Positions 9,489 to 15,718 of a stretch of 21,038 bases of DNA are shown here, piece after piece. Source of the DNA: an uncultured Eubacteriales bacterium (lineage in GTDB: Bacteria > Bacillota > Clostridia > Oscillospirales > Oscillospiraceae); assembly GCA_900550705.1 (NCBI GenBank), contig URTG01000009.1, positions 1-21,038 on the forward strand. The letters are read 5' to 3'. Below the pieces are notes generated by a model, which was not told the origin of the DNA, made no database searches, and saw only the letters and a list, made by a program, of their open reading frames with translations. How positions within the stretch are numbered: the first letter of the stretch is position 1; each line of letters begins with the position of its first letter. Both the position numbers and the translations under genes were made by a program.

Positions 9489-9534
9489 AAAAAATCCCAG
9501 ACAGTCCGGCAAAACGGATTGTCTGGGATTTTTT
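9489..9534. terminator. Bidirectional rho-independent terminator
   Basis: A 20-base-pair stem (9489-9508 with 9515-9534, one G-T wobble) closes a 6-base loop (GCAAAA, 9509-9514). The stem ends in six A on the left and six T on the right, so it can terminate both the fatty acid operon, whose stop is three bases upstream, and the convergent minus-strand heat-shock gene that ends at 9573. Confidence 0.95.
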
Positions 9535-9572
9535 CTTCCCGCCACTTGCGGGGCGGGAGGGATGCGTTCCAA

Positions 9573-10016
9573 TCAGCCGATGGCGATGGTGGAGTGGGCG
9601 GGCACTTCCTTGGGGGCCTGCTTGGGCAGGGAGATCTTCAGGATGCCGTCCTCATACTTGGCGGACACGTCCTTGGCCTCCACGTTCTCGCCCACATAGA
9701 AGCTGCGGCTGCAGGAACCGGCGTAGCGCTCCTGACGGATGTACTTGCCGTCCTTGTCCTTCTCGTCCTTGTCCAGCCCCTTGGCCGCGCGGATGGTCAG
9801 GGTGCCGTCCTCCAGCTCCAGGGTGATCTCGTCCTTCTTGAAGCCGGGCAGGTCCACGTCTACCTCGTAGGACGTCTCGGTCTCCCGCACGTCGGTCTTC
9901 ATCAGATTCTTGGCGTGCTTGCCGTACAGGGCGTTCCGGCCGCCGAAGGCGGGCATCATAAAGTCGTCGTCAAAGAAATTATCGAATAAGTTTTCGTTGA
10001 AAATGCTGGGTAACAT
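9573..10016 (-). CDS. Small heat-shock protein, Hsp20/alpha-crystallin family
   Basis: This 147-residue protein is an ATP-independent chaperone that holds unfolding proteins during stress. The N-terminus is short and Phe/Asp-rich. The alpha-crystallin domain spans about residues 40-138, with V-D-V-D-L-P-G-F-K-K near its start and the hallmark D-G-I-L-K-I-S-L-P-K near its end. The last residues contain I-A-I, the I-x-I motif that bridges subunits in oligomers. A strong AGGAGG (complement of 10026-10031) lies nine bases before the ATG. A CIRCE operator about 95 bases upstream indicates repression by HrcA, the class I heat-shock regulator. It converges on the fatty acid operon and shares its terminator. 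Confidence 0.95.
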   Translation of the reverse strand: MLPSIFNENLFDNFFDDDFMMPAFGGRNALYGKHAKNLMKTDVRETETSYEVDVDLPGFKKDEITLELEDGTLTIRAAKGLDKDEKDKDGKYIRQERYAGSCSRSFYVGENVEAKDVSAKYEDGILKISLPKQAPKEVPAHSTIAIG

Positions 10017-10047
10017 AAGTCATAGCCTCCTAATGGGTCTTTGCAGT

Positions 10048-10077
10048 GTCCCTTCTGGGGGACCCTCTTGGTCCCTC
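10048..10077 (-). other. Alternative hairpins in the hsp20 leader
   Basis: In the minus-strand leader GGGACC and GGTCCC (plus 10070-10075 and 10059-10064) form a 6-base-pair stem with a 5-base loop, extendable by a G-T and a G-C pair. The plus-strand GGGAC at 10059-10063 can instead pair with GTCCC at 10048-10052, so the two stems exclude each other. The ribosome site at 10026-10031 is not obviously hidden by either. Confidence 0.4.
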
Positions 10078-10110
10078 TCCCTTGGAACAGTTGCAGGATA
10101 GCACAATGGA

Positions 10111-10137
10111 TTAGCACTGTCAATAGGAGAGCGCTAA
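10111..10137. promoter_or_regulatory. CIRCE operator (HrcA binding site) for the hsp20 gene
   Basis: The sequence reads TTAGCACTG-N9-GAGCGCTAA. The CIRCE consensus is TTAGCACTC-N9-GAGTGCTAA, so each 9-base arm differs at one position and the spacer has exactly the expected nine bases. It lies upstream of the minus-strand heat-shock gene, inside its presumed leader or promoter. HrcA bound here would block transcription until heat or misfolded protein titrates GroEL away. Confidence 0.88.
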
Positions 10138-10139
10138 CG

Positions 10140-10197
10140 TTTACAAAATCAGCGATGTTTGTTCATAATTTATGCGATTTTTGGAGGGGAATTGCAA
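10140..10197 (-). promoter_or_regulatory. Candidate promoters for the hsp20 gene
   Basis: Two overlapping sigma-A-like candidates are readable on the minus strand. One is TTATGA (10163-10168), 17 bases, TGTAAA (10140-10145), which would place the start point inside CIRCE as is usual for HrcA-controlled genes. The other is TTGCAA (10192-10197), 17 bases, CATAAA (10169-10174). Neither is a close consensus match; the first fits the operator geometry better. Confidence 0.4.
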
Positions 10198-10226
10198 CTT
10201 AAGTTAGAGGTTTTTATGGAAGGCAG

Positions 10227-10250
10227 AAAATGCGACCCACAATAGGCGCA
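10227..10250 (-). terminator. Weak possible terminator after the antitoxin gene
   Basis: On the minus strand TGCGCC and GG-GT-CGCA can form a short bulged stem followed by TTTT (complement of 10227-10230), one base past the antitoxin stop codon. The stem is weak and the run of T is short, so read-through toward the heat-shock gene is possible. Confidence 0.3.
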
Positions 10251-10517
10251 TTACTCGTCCTCCAGCAGGGGGTGCTCGGCGAAGTGAGCGGTTCCGCTGC
10301 GGATGTCCCGGGCGATGTGCTCCAGGTGGCGGAGGTTGGACTCGGAATAGAACGGGTCGGCGGTGACCTCAAAGGGAATCCGGCGCTCCCGGGTGACGGC
10401 CTTGGCGAAGATGGTGAACGCCGTGGTCATGGAGAGGCCCATGTCGGCACAGACTGCCTCCATGGTGCGCTTCAGTTCGCTGTCCATGCGAAAGTTGATG
10501 TTGGTAGTGGAAGCCAT
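10251..10517 (-). CDS. RelB/DinJ-family antitoxin, no toxin partner adjacent
   Basis: This 88-residue protein resembles RelB/DinJ antitoxins. An N-terminal ribbon-helix-helix (beta strand T-N-I-N-F-R-M-D, then S-E-L-K and M-G-L-S-M-T-T-A-F) should dimerise and bind DNA. The stretch R-R-I-P-F-E-V ends the fold as in DinJ, and an acidic C-terminal tail (E-H-P-L-L-E-D-E) would normally wrap the toxin. ATG 10517 is chosen because AAAGGAG (complement of 10526-10532) lies eight bases upstream; a GTG three codons earlier overlaps that site. No RelE/YafQ-like frame follows in the 234 bases to the heat-shock gene or precedes it. It may act on a toxin elsewhere, be a relic, or serve as a small repressor. 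Confidence 0.82.
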   Translation of the reverse strand: MASTTNINFRMDSELKRTMEAVCADMGLSMTTAFTIFAKAVTRERRIPFEVTADPFYSESNLRHLEHIARDIRSGTAHFAEHPLLEDE

Positions 10518-10536
10518 GGTCCACACTCCTTTCTGA

Positions 10537-10547
10537 ATATAGTATAT
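10537..10547. promoter_or_regulatory. Palindrome over the antitoxin -10 box, possible operator
   Basis: ATATA-G-TATAT is a perfect odd-centred palindrome covering the -10 box. RelB/DinJ antitoxins usually repress their own promoter by binding short palindromes there, so this is a candidate autoregulatory site. AT-rich -10 regions often look palindromic, which limits confidence. Confidence 0.35.
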
Positions 10548-10569
10548 GCGTTTGCAAAGAAAAAGTCAA
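10541..10569 (-). promoter_or_regulatory. Strong sigma-A promoter of the antitoxin gene
   Basis: Minus-strand TTGACT (10564-10569) and TATACT (10541-10546) are separated by 17 bases; each box matches consensus at five of six positions. The predicted start point is about 15-20 bases before the start codon, so the leader is very short and just includes the ribosome site. Confidence 0.8.
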
Positions 10570-10656
10570 ATTATTTCATTACAAAAATAGACGATTGGAT
10601 GGAGAATATTTTGCTCGGTTTGTCACCGGCCAAAGTAAGGGTTTCAACAATTTTAT

Positions 10657-10685
10657 TTGCAATTCCCGTCAATTTTTGTTACAAT
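10657..10685 (+). promoter_or_regulatory. Extended -10 promoter for smc
   Basis: TTGCAA (10657-10662), a 17-base spacer ending in TGT, and TACAAT (10680-10685) form a good extended -10 promoter (TG at 10677-10678). The start point should fall near 10692, leaving a leader of about 25-35 bases before smc. It is back to back with the antitoxin promoter, with about 90 bases between the two -35 boxes. Confidence 0.7.
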
Positions 10686-10725
10686 ATAATATCTATTCTT
10701 GTGTCTGCGGAGCGGGGTGTGCGGA

Positions 10726-13700
10726 TTGTACTTAAAAGCATTGGAGATTCAGGGGTTCAAGTCCTTTCCGGAAAAGACGGTCCTGACCTTTGGCGCGGAT
10801 ATTACGGCCATTGTGGGGCCGAATGGGTCGGGGAAATCCAACATTTCCGACGCCATCCGCTGGGTCATGGGGGAGCAGTCCACCCGGGCGCTGCGGGGCG
10901 GGAAGATGGAGGACGTGATTTTCGGCGGTACGGCCAAGCGGAAGCAGACTGGGTACGCCGAGGTCACCCTGGTGCTGGACAACACCGCCGGGCTGCTGAG
11001 CCGGGAGGAGTCGGAGATCATGGTCACCCGGCGGTATTACCGCTCCGGGGAGAGCGAGTATTATATCAACCGCCGCTCCGTCCGCCTGCGGGACGTGAAC
11101 GACCTGTTTATGGACACCGGCCTGGGCCGGGAGGGGTACTCCATCATCGGCCAGGGCAAGATCGACGAGATCCTGTCCGTCAAGTCCGGCGACCGGCGAG
11201 AGATCTTTGAGGAGGCGGCGGGCATCTCCCGCTATCGCCACCGCAAGGAGGAGGCGGAGCACAAGCTGGCCCGCACCGGGGACAATCTGCTGCGGATCAA
11301 CGACAAGATCGCCGAGCTGGAGCTTCAGGTGGAGCCTCTGCGGAAGCAGAGCGAGACGGCGAAGAAGTACCTTGGCTACCGGGACGAGCTGCGGGGGCTG
11401 GAGATCTCCGTCTGGCTGGAGGCCCTGGAGGGGCTGCGCTCCGCCCGTATCCGGCTGGAGACCGATTATCAGGAGGCCGTCCGCCAGAAGGAGGAGGCCA
11501 AGCGGGCCCAGGAGGCGGCCTACGCCGCGGCGGAGCGGTTTTCTGAGGAGATGCGGGCCAGAGACGTGGAGGTCGACCGGCTGCGCTTTGAGGAGCAGGG
11601 CAGTCAGGCCAAGGCCAATGAGCTGGAATCGGCCATCGCCGTGCTGAACAGCAGCATCCGGCACAATCAGGAATCCGCCCAGCGCATCCAGGCCGATCTG
11701 GAGCAGCAGGAGGGGCGGGAGGGTGCGCTGGCCGCCCAGATCGCCCAGCGGCAGAGCCGCTTGCAGGAGATCGAGGGCCAGCTGGCCGACGGACGGGCGG
11801 CCTTGGAGCAAAAAAGCCGCCAGGCCCAGGCGGCGGCGGACACCGCCGGGACCCTGGCCCGGGAGCTGGACGCGCTGCGGGCCAAGGCGGACTCTGAGAC
11901 CGCCGGGGCCGCCGAGGCCAAGGCCCTGCTGTCTGCCCTGGCCGCTGCGGCCCAGGAGGTGCTGGACCGGGACGAGACCGTCCGCCGGGAGCTGCGGGAG
12001 CTGGACGAGCAGCTCTCCACCGCCCGGCAGGACCGAAAGGGCGCCCAGCGGCAGTATGACCACGCCGTGGAGGAGCGGAATGGGGCCGACAACGTGATCC
12101 AGGGCTATCAGCTCCGGGTGGACAGCCGACAGAAGAAGGCCGGGGAGTGGAAGGACCGGCGGATGAAGCTCCAGATGGAGGAGAACGCCGTTCAGTCCCG
12201 GATCAAAATGCTGGCCGAGATGGAAAAGCTCCACGAGGGTTATTCCAAGGCCGTGAAGCTGGTGATGGAGGAGGCCCGCCGGGGCAATCTGCGGAACCTC
12301 CACGGGCCGGTGGCCGACCTGCTGCGGGTGCCCGACCGGTACACCGTGGCCATCGAGACCGCCCTGGGTGGGGCCATGCAGAATCTGGTGGTGGACCGGG
12401 AGGAGGACGGCAAGGCCGTCATCCAATTCCTGAAACGCCGGGACGGGGGGCGGGCCACCATCCTGCCCCTGAGCTCCATCCGCCCGGGCAGCCTGCGGGA
12501 GGCCCAGGGCCTGGAGCGGGAGCCGGGATTTTTAGGGGTGGCGGACACGCTGGTGTCCTTCGACCCCAAATATCAGAATGTATTCTCCAATCTGCTGGGC
12601 CGGGTGGCCGTGATGGAGGACCTGGACGCGGCCATTGCGGCGGCGCGGAAGTATGGCTATCGCTTCCGCATTGTCACCCTGGACGGACAGGTGCTGAATC
12701 CCGGCGGCTCTATGACCGGCGGCTCCGCCAGCCGGAGCGCGGGAATCCTCAGTCGGGCCAATGAGCTGGAACGGCTGAGACTGCAAGGGGAGACACTTCA
12801 CAGTCAGACTGTGGAGGCGGACCGCCGGGCCGCCGAGGCGGAGCGGGAGGCCACCGCCGCCCGCTATGAGCTGGAGACCGCCCGGGGCCAGCTGCGCCAG
12901 TGGGAGGACGCCATTTTGAAGGCGGAGGGTCTCCGCAGTCACTGCGACAGTGTGCTGGCGGGCCTGGAGAGGCAGCAGGCGGAGCAGCAGGAGGAGCTGG
13001 ACCGTCTCAGCGGCCGCTCCGCCCAGATCGAGGCGGACACCCAGAAGGCCCGGGCCAGGATCGAGGCCCAGGAGGGCGCGGCGGCGGCCCTGAAGGCCGA
13101 GGCCGAGGGCAAGAGCCGGGGACAGAGCGACTTGCAGGCCCGGTCGGCCCAGATCGCCCGGGAGGCCGCCGAGCTGACTGCCGCCCAGGCCGCCCTGGAG
13201 GCGGAGGGGGAGGCCACCCGCTCCGGCCTGGACGAGCTGATCCAATTCAAGGAGAGCCTGGCCGGGGACCGGGACCAGAGCCGGGCGCTGATGGCAGGCT
13301 ATGAGACGGAAAACGATGGCTTCGCCCAGGAGATCGCCCGGAAGGAGGCCGCTCTGGCCGACCTGCGGACCCAGGGGCGGAGCCGGTCGGAGACCATCGC
13401 CCGGCTGAACCGGGAGAAGCTGGAGCTGGAGGGCCGGCGCATCCGGGCCACCAAGGACAGCCAGAGCCGCAACGACGAGCTGCTGCGGCTGGAGGGAGAG
13501 GTCTCCCGCCTGGACCAGAGGAAGCTGGCGGCGTCTATGGACGAGAAGCAGCTGCTGGACAAGCTGTGGGAGACCTATGAGCTGTCCCACGAGGCGGCCT
13601 GCCGCCAGCGGGTGGAAATTGAATCCACCGCCCGGGCCAACCGGCGGATCGGGGAGCTGAAGCGGGCCATCTCCGGCCTGGGACCGGTGAACGTGGGGGC

Positions 13701-14298
13701 CATTGAGGAGTTCCAGCGGGTGAATGAGCGGTATACCTATCTCACCGACCAGCGGGACGACGTGGAGCAGGCCAAGGCGGAGCTGGAAGCGGTGATCGCC
13801 GACATTACCCAGGAAATGAAGACCATCTTCCAGCGGGAGTTCCAGACCATCAACCAGGCCTTCGGCCAGACCTTCCGGGAGCTGTTCGGCGGCGGCAAGG
13901 CCGCCCTGGAGCTGGAGGACCCCAAGGACATCCTGAACTGCGGCATTGAGATCAAGGTGCAGCCGCCGGGAAAGGCGCTGAAGGTGCTGTCGCTGCTGTC
14001 CGGCGGGGAGAAGGCCTTTGTGGCCATCGCCCTGTACTTTGCCATTCTCAAGGTGCGGCCCACCCCCTTTGTGGTGATGGACGAGATCGAGGCCGCCCTG
14101 GACGACAACAACGTGGTCCGCTTTGCCCGGTATATGCGGAGCATTGCCAACAAGACCCAGTTCATCGTCATTACCCACCGGCGAGGGACCATGGAGGAGG
14201 CCGACGTGCTCTATGGCGTGACCATGCAGGAGCAGGGCATTTCCCGGATGCTGACCATCAATCTGAACGATGTGGCGGAGGAGCTGGACGTGCACTGA
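10726..14298 (+). CDS. smc: Chromosome partition protein SMC
   Basis: SMC dimers, with ScpA and ScpB, extrude DNA loops and organise and segregate the chromosome. From the TTG at 10726 the protein is 1190 residues, the usual size. The N-terminus (Y-L-K-A-L-E-I-Q-G-F-K-S-F) is the family norm. Walker A G-P-N-G-S-G-K-S is at 31-38. Coiled coil runs from about 170 to 500, the hinge lies at about 510-675 with G-G-S-M-T-G-G-S at 660-667, and the returning coil spans about 680-1020. The ABC signature L-S-G-G-E-K is at 1091-1096 and Walker B with D1119/E1120 is near the C terminus. A GTG at 10717 is closer to the weak GGAG (10709-10712) and cannot be excluded as start. ftsY follows two genes later, as in many Firmicutes. 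Confidence 0.96.
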   Translation: MYLKALEIQGFKSFPEKTVLTFGADITAIVGPNGSGKSNISDAIRWVMGEQSTRALRGGKMEDVIFGGTAKRKQTGYAEVTLVLDNTAGLLSREESEIMVTRRYYRSGESEYYINRRSVRLRDVNDLFMDTGLGREGYSIIGQGKIDEILSVKSGDRREIFEEAAGISRYRHRKEEAEHKLARTGDNLLRINDKIAELELQVEPLRKQSETAKKYLGYRDELRGLEISVWLEALEGLRSARIRLETDYQEAVRQKEEAKRAQEAAYAAAERFSEEMRARDVEVDRLRFEEQGSQAKANELESAIAVLNSSIRHNQESAQRIQADLEQQEGREGALAAQIAQRQSRLQEIEGQLADGRAALEQKSRQAQAAADTAGTLARELDALRAKADSETAGAAEAKALLSALAAAAQEVLDRDETVRRELRELDEQLSTARQDRKGAQRQYDHAVEERNGADNVIQGYQLRVDSRQKKAGEWKDRRMKLQMEENAVQSRIKMLAEMEKLHEGYSKAVKLVMEEARRGNLRNLHGPVADLLRVPDRYTVAIETALGGAMQNLVVDREEDGKAVIQFLKRRDGGRATILPLSSIRPGSLREAQGLEREPGFLGVADTLVSFDPKYQNVFSNLLGRVAVMEDLDAAIAAARKYGYRFRIVTLDGQVLNPGGSMTGGSASRSAGILSRANELERLRLQGETLHSQTVEADRRAAEAEREATAARYELETARGQLRQWEDAILKAEGLRSHCDSVLAGLERQQAEQQEELDRLSGRSAQIEADTQKARARIEAQEGAAAALKAEAEGKSRGQSDLQARSAQIAREAAELTAAQAALEAEGEATRSGLDELIQFKESLAGDRDQSRALMAGYETENDGFAQEIARKEAALADLRTQGRSRSETIARLNREKLELEGRRIRATKDSQSRNDELLRLEGEVSRLDQRKLAASMDEKQLLDKLWETYELSHEAACRQRVEIESTARANRRIGELKRAISGLGPVNVGAIEEFQRVNERYTYLTDQRDDVEQAKAELEAVIADITQEMKTIFQREFQTINQAFGQTFRELFGGGKAALELEDPKDILNCGIEIKVQPPGKALKVLSLLSGGEKAFVAIALYFAILKVRPTPFVVMDEIEAALDDNNVVRFARYMRSIANKTQFIVITHRRGTMEEADVLYGVTMQEQGISRMLTINLNDVAEELDVH

Positions 14299-14344
14299 GT
14301 GTGCGGTGAAAATACTTTACAGAATAGAAAAGGGAGGCGTTCCC

Positions 14345-14641
14345 ATGGGAAAGAAAAGCGAGCTGCCCCAGATTTTGGGCCTGATCGCCCTGATCGTGGT
14401 GCTGGTGCTCGGGGTGAAGGTGCTGTTCTCCTCGCTGAGCGTCATCAACAGCCACAGCGCCAGCACCGGGCAGACCACCGAGCTGATGGAGCCGGGGCAG
14501 TCTGGGGAGAGCGGCCGGCCGGCGGGGGAGGAGAACGGGGCGGAGGCCCCCAGCTTCTGCCCCTATTGCGGCAAGCAGCTGCCGTCTGCCTTCCAGTGGG
14601 GGCAGTTCTGCCCCTTCTGCGGGGAGCAGGTACAGGCATAA
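14345..14641 (+). CDS. Small membrane-anchored zinc-ribbon protein
   Basis: I do not recognise a named family. The ATG at 14345 follows GGGAGG (14332-14337) with correct spacing and gives 98 residues. Residues 1-8 are polar and positive, and residues 9-30 are a clear hydrophobic helix. Residues 31-70 form a Ser/Gly/Glu-rich linker, and the C-terminal part holds C72, C75, C89 and C92 in a C-x2-C-x13-C-x2-C zinc ribbon (C-P-Y-C-G and C-P-F-C-G knuckles). Positive residues before the helix suggest the ribbon may lie outside the membrane, but C-x2-C ribbons are more common in the cytoplasm, so topology is open. It sits between smc and ftsY, 46 bases after smc, and is probably co-transcribed with both. 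Confidence 0.82.
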   Translation: MGKKSELPQILGLIALIVVLVLGVKVLFSSLSVINSHSASTGQTTELMEPGQSGESGRPAGEENGAEAPSFCPYCGKQLPSAFQWGQFCPFCGEQVQA

Positions 14642-14653
14642 GAAGGACCAGAC

Positions 14654-14686
14654 TGTCGAAAAAGCGGCGAAGCCACTGTTTCGACA
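14654..14686. repeat. Long imperfect hairpin upstream of ftsY
   Basis: Bases 14654-14668 pair with 14672-14686 around a GAA loop: 15 positions with two mismatches, the outer eight (TGTCGAAA/TTTCGACA) being perfect. No run of T follows, so it is not a standard terminator. It may be an mRNA processing or stability element, or one unit of a dispersed intergenic repeat. Confidence 0.7.
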
Positions 14687-14693
14687 AGCCGGA

Positions 14694-14710
14694 CCGCGCC
14701 TCGGGCGCGG
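14694..14710. repeat. GC-rich hairpin abutting the ftsY ribosome site
   Basis: CCGCGCC (14694-14700) and GGCGCGG (14704-14710) form a perfect 7-base-pair stem with a TCG loop. It ends two bases before the AAAGGGTGA ribosome site of ftsY. With the hairpin at 14654-14686 it makes a compact two-stem element and could modulate ftsY translation. Confidence 0.65.
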
Positions 14711-14726
14711 AGAAAGGGTGAGTGTG

Positions 14727-15596
14727 ATGGGCTTTTTTGATAAGCTGAAAAAAATCAACATTTTTGCGAATTTCGGGTCGGAGCTGACCGACGACTTTTA
14801 TGACGAGCTGGAGGAGTCGCTGATTCTGGCGGACACCGGCATGGACGTGACCCTGGAGCTGGTGGAGGAGCTGCGCCGCCGGGTGCGGGCGGAGCACATC
14901 AAGACCATGGAGAACGCCCGGGCCTGCATGGTCCGGGTGATCGCCGACGCGCTGCACACCGGGGATGAGACGCTGAATCTGTCCACCCGCCCCTCGGTGG
15001 TGCTGTTCATCGGGGTGAACGGGGTGGGCAAGACCACCACCATCGGCAAGATCGGCGCCCAGCTGCGGGGCCAGGGGAAGAAGGTGCTGTTCTGCGCCGC
15101 CGATACCTTCCGGGCCGCCGCTGCGGAGCAGCTGACCATCTGGGCCGACCGGGCCGGGGTGGACATCATCAAGCAGCATGAGGGGGCCGACCCCGCCGCC
15201 GTGGTCTTTGACGCCGCCTCTGCCGCCAAGGCCCGGAACAGCGACGTGGTGCTGGTGGACACCGCCGGGCGGCTGCACAACAAGCAGAACCTGATGAATG
15301 AGCTGAACAAGATCAGCCGCGTGGTGGACCGGGAGCTGCCCGGCTGCGCCCGGGAGACCCTGCTGGTGCTGGACGCCACCACCGGCCAGAACGGACTGAT
15401 CCAGGCCAAGCAGTTTCAGGAGGCCGCCGGGATCACCGGCATCGTCCTGACCAAGCTGGACGGCACCGCCAAGGGGGGCATCGCCATTGCCATCGCCAAG
15501 GAGCTGGGCGTGCCCGTGAAGTACGCCGGTGTGGGCGAGGGGCTGGACGATCTGAAGCCCTTTGACGCCGAGGAGTTCGCCCAGGCGCTGATTTAA
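14727..15596 (+). CDS. ftsY: Signal recognition particle receptor FtsY
   Basis: FtsY docks SRP-ribosome complexes at the membrane and, with Ffh, uses GTP to pass nascent membrane proteins to the translocon. The ATG at 14727 gives 289 residues and the common start M-G-F-F-D-K-L-K-K; GTG codons at 14718 and 14724 are in frame but fit the AAAGGGTGA site less well. The N domain is residues 1-85. The G domain shows G-V-N-G-V-G-K-T (96-103), D-T-F-R-A-A-A (126-132), D-T-A-G-R (178-182) and T-K-L-D-G-T-A-K-G-G (242-251). The long acidic A domain of E. coli FtsY is absent, as is usual in Firmicutes; the amphipathic N-terminal helix is the probable membrane contact. Confidence 0.96.
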   Translation: MGFFDKLKKINIFANFGSELTDDFYDELEESLILADTGMDVTLELVEELRRRVRAEHIKTMENARACMVRVIADALHTGDETLNLSTRPSVVLFIGVNGVGKTTTIGKIGAQLRGQGKKVLFCAADTFRAAAAEQLTIWADRAGVDIIKQHEGADPAAVVFDAASAAKARNSDVVLVDTAGRLHNKQNLMNELNKISRVVDRELPGCARETLLVLDATTGQNGLIQAKQFQEAAGITGIVLTKLDGTAKGGIAIAIAKELGVPVKYAGVGEGLDDLKPFDAEEFAQALI

Positions 15597-15654
15597 GGGC
15601 CTGACGGGCAATATTTCGCCAAACGGGCGGAAGTTTCCCCTGCAAATTTACACT

Positions 15655-15691
15655 CTGTCCATAGATTTAAGGTGGACAGCTGTGCTACAAT
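15655..15691 (+). promoter_or_regulatory. Extended -10 promoter with overlapping inverted repeat, before rph
   Basis: TG-C-TACAAT (-10 box 15686-15691, TG at 15683-15684) is a good extended -10 element about 28 bases before the rph start codon. No clear -35 box is present. Instead CTGTCCA (15655-15661) and TGGACAG (15673-15679) form a perfect 7-base inverted repeat with an 11-base spacer across the -35 region, which would suit an activator or repressor dimer. No separate rho-independent terminator for ftsY was found in the 122-base gap 15597-15718. Confidence 0.5.
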
Positions 15692-15718
15692 ACAACATTA
15701 CAGAGAGGAAGTCGTTTT

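Noticed and set aside
10196..10205. Perfect palindrome AACTTAAGTT near the hsp20 promoter
   Set aside because: Ten-base AT-rich palindromes are frequent and no matching partner site or known operator family was recognised.
10017..10250. Possible toxin gene paired with the RelB/DinJ antitoxin
   Set aside because: No frame of the 80-100 residues expected for RelE or YafQ exists here on the minus strand; the space contains the hsp20 leader, CIRCE and promoter signals.
10230..11210. Long plus-strand open frame running through the antitoxin gene into smc
   Set aside because: It is antisense to the antitoxin gene and out of frame with smc, has no family motifs, and crosses both promoters.
14654..14710. 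Rho-independent terminator between the zinc-ribbon gene and ftsY
   Set aside because: The stems are strong but neither is followed by a run of T, and the second leads directly into the ftsY ribosome site.
15597..15650. Terminator after ftsY
   Set aside because: Only a 4-base-pair CGCC/GGCG stem followed by AAGTTT could be drawn, which is too weak to call.
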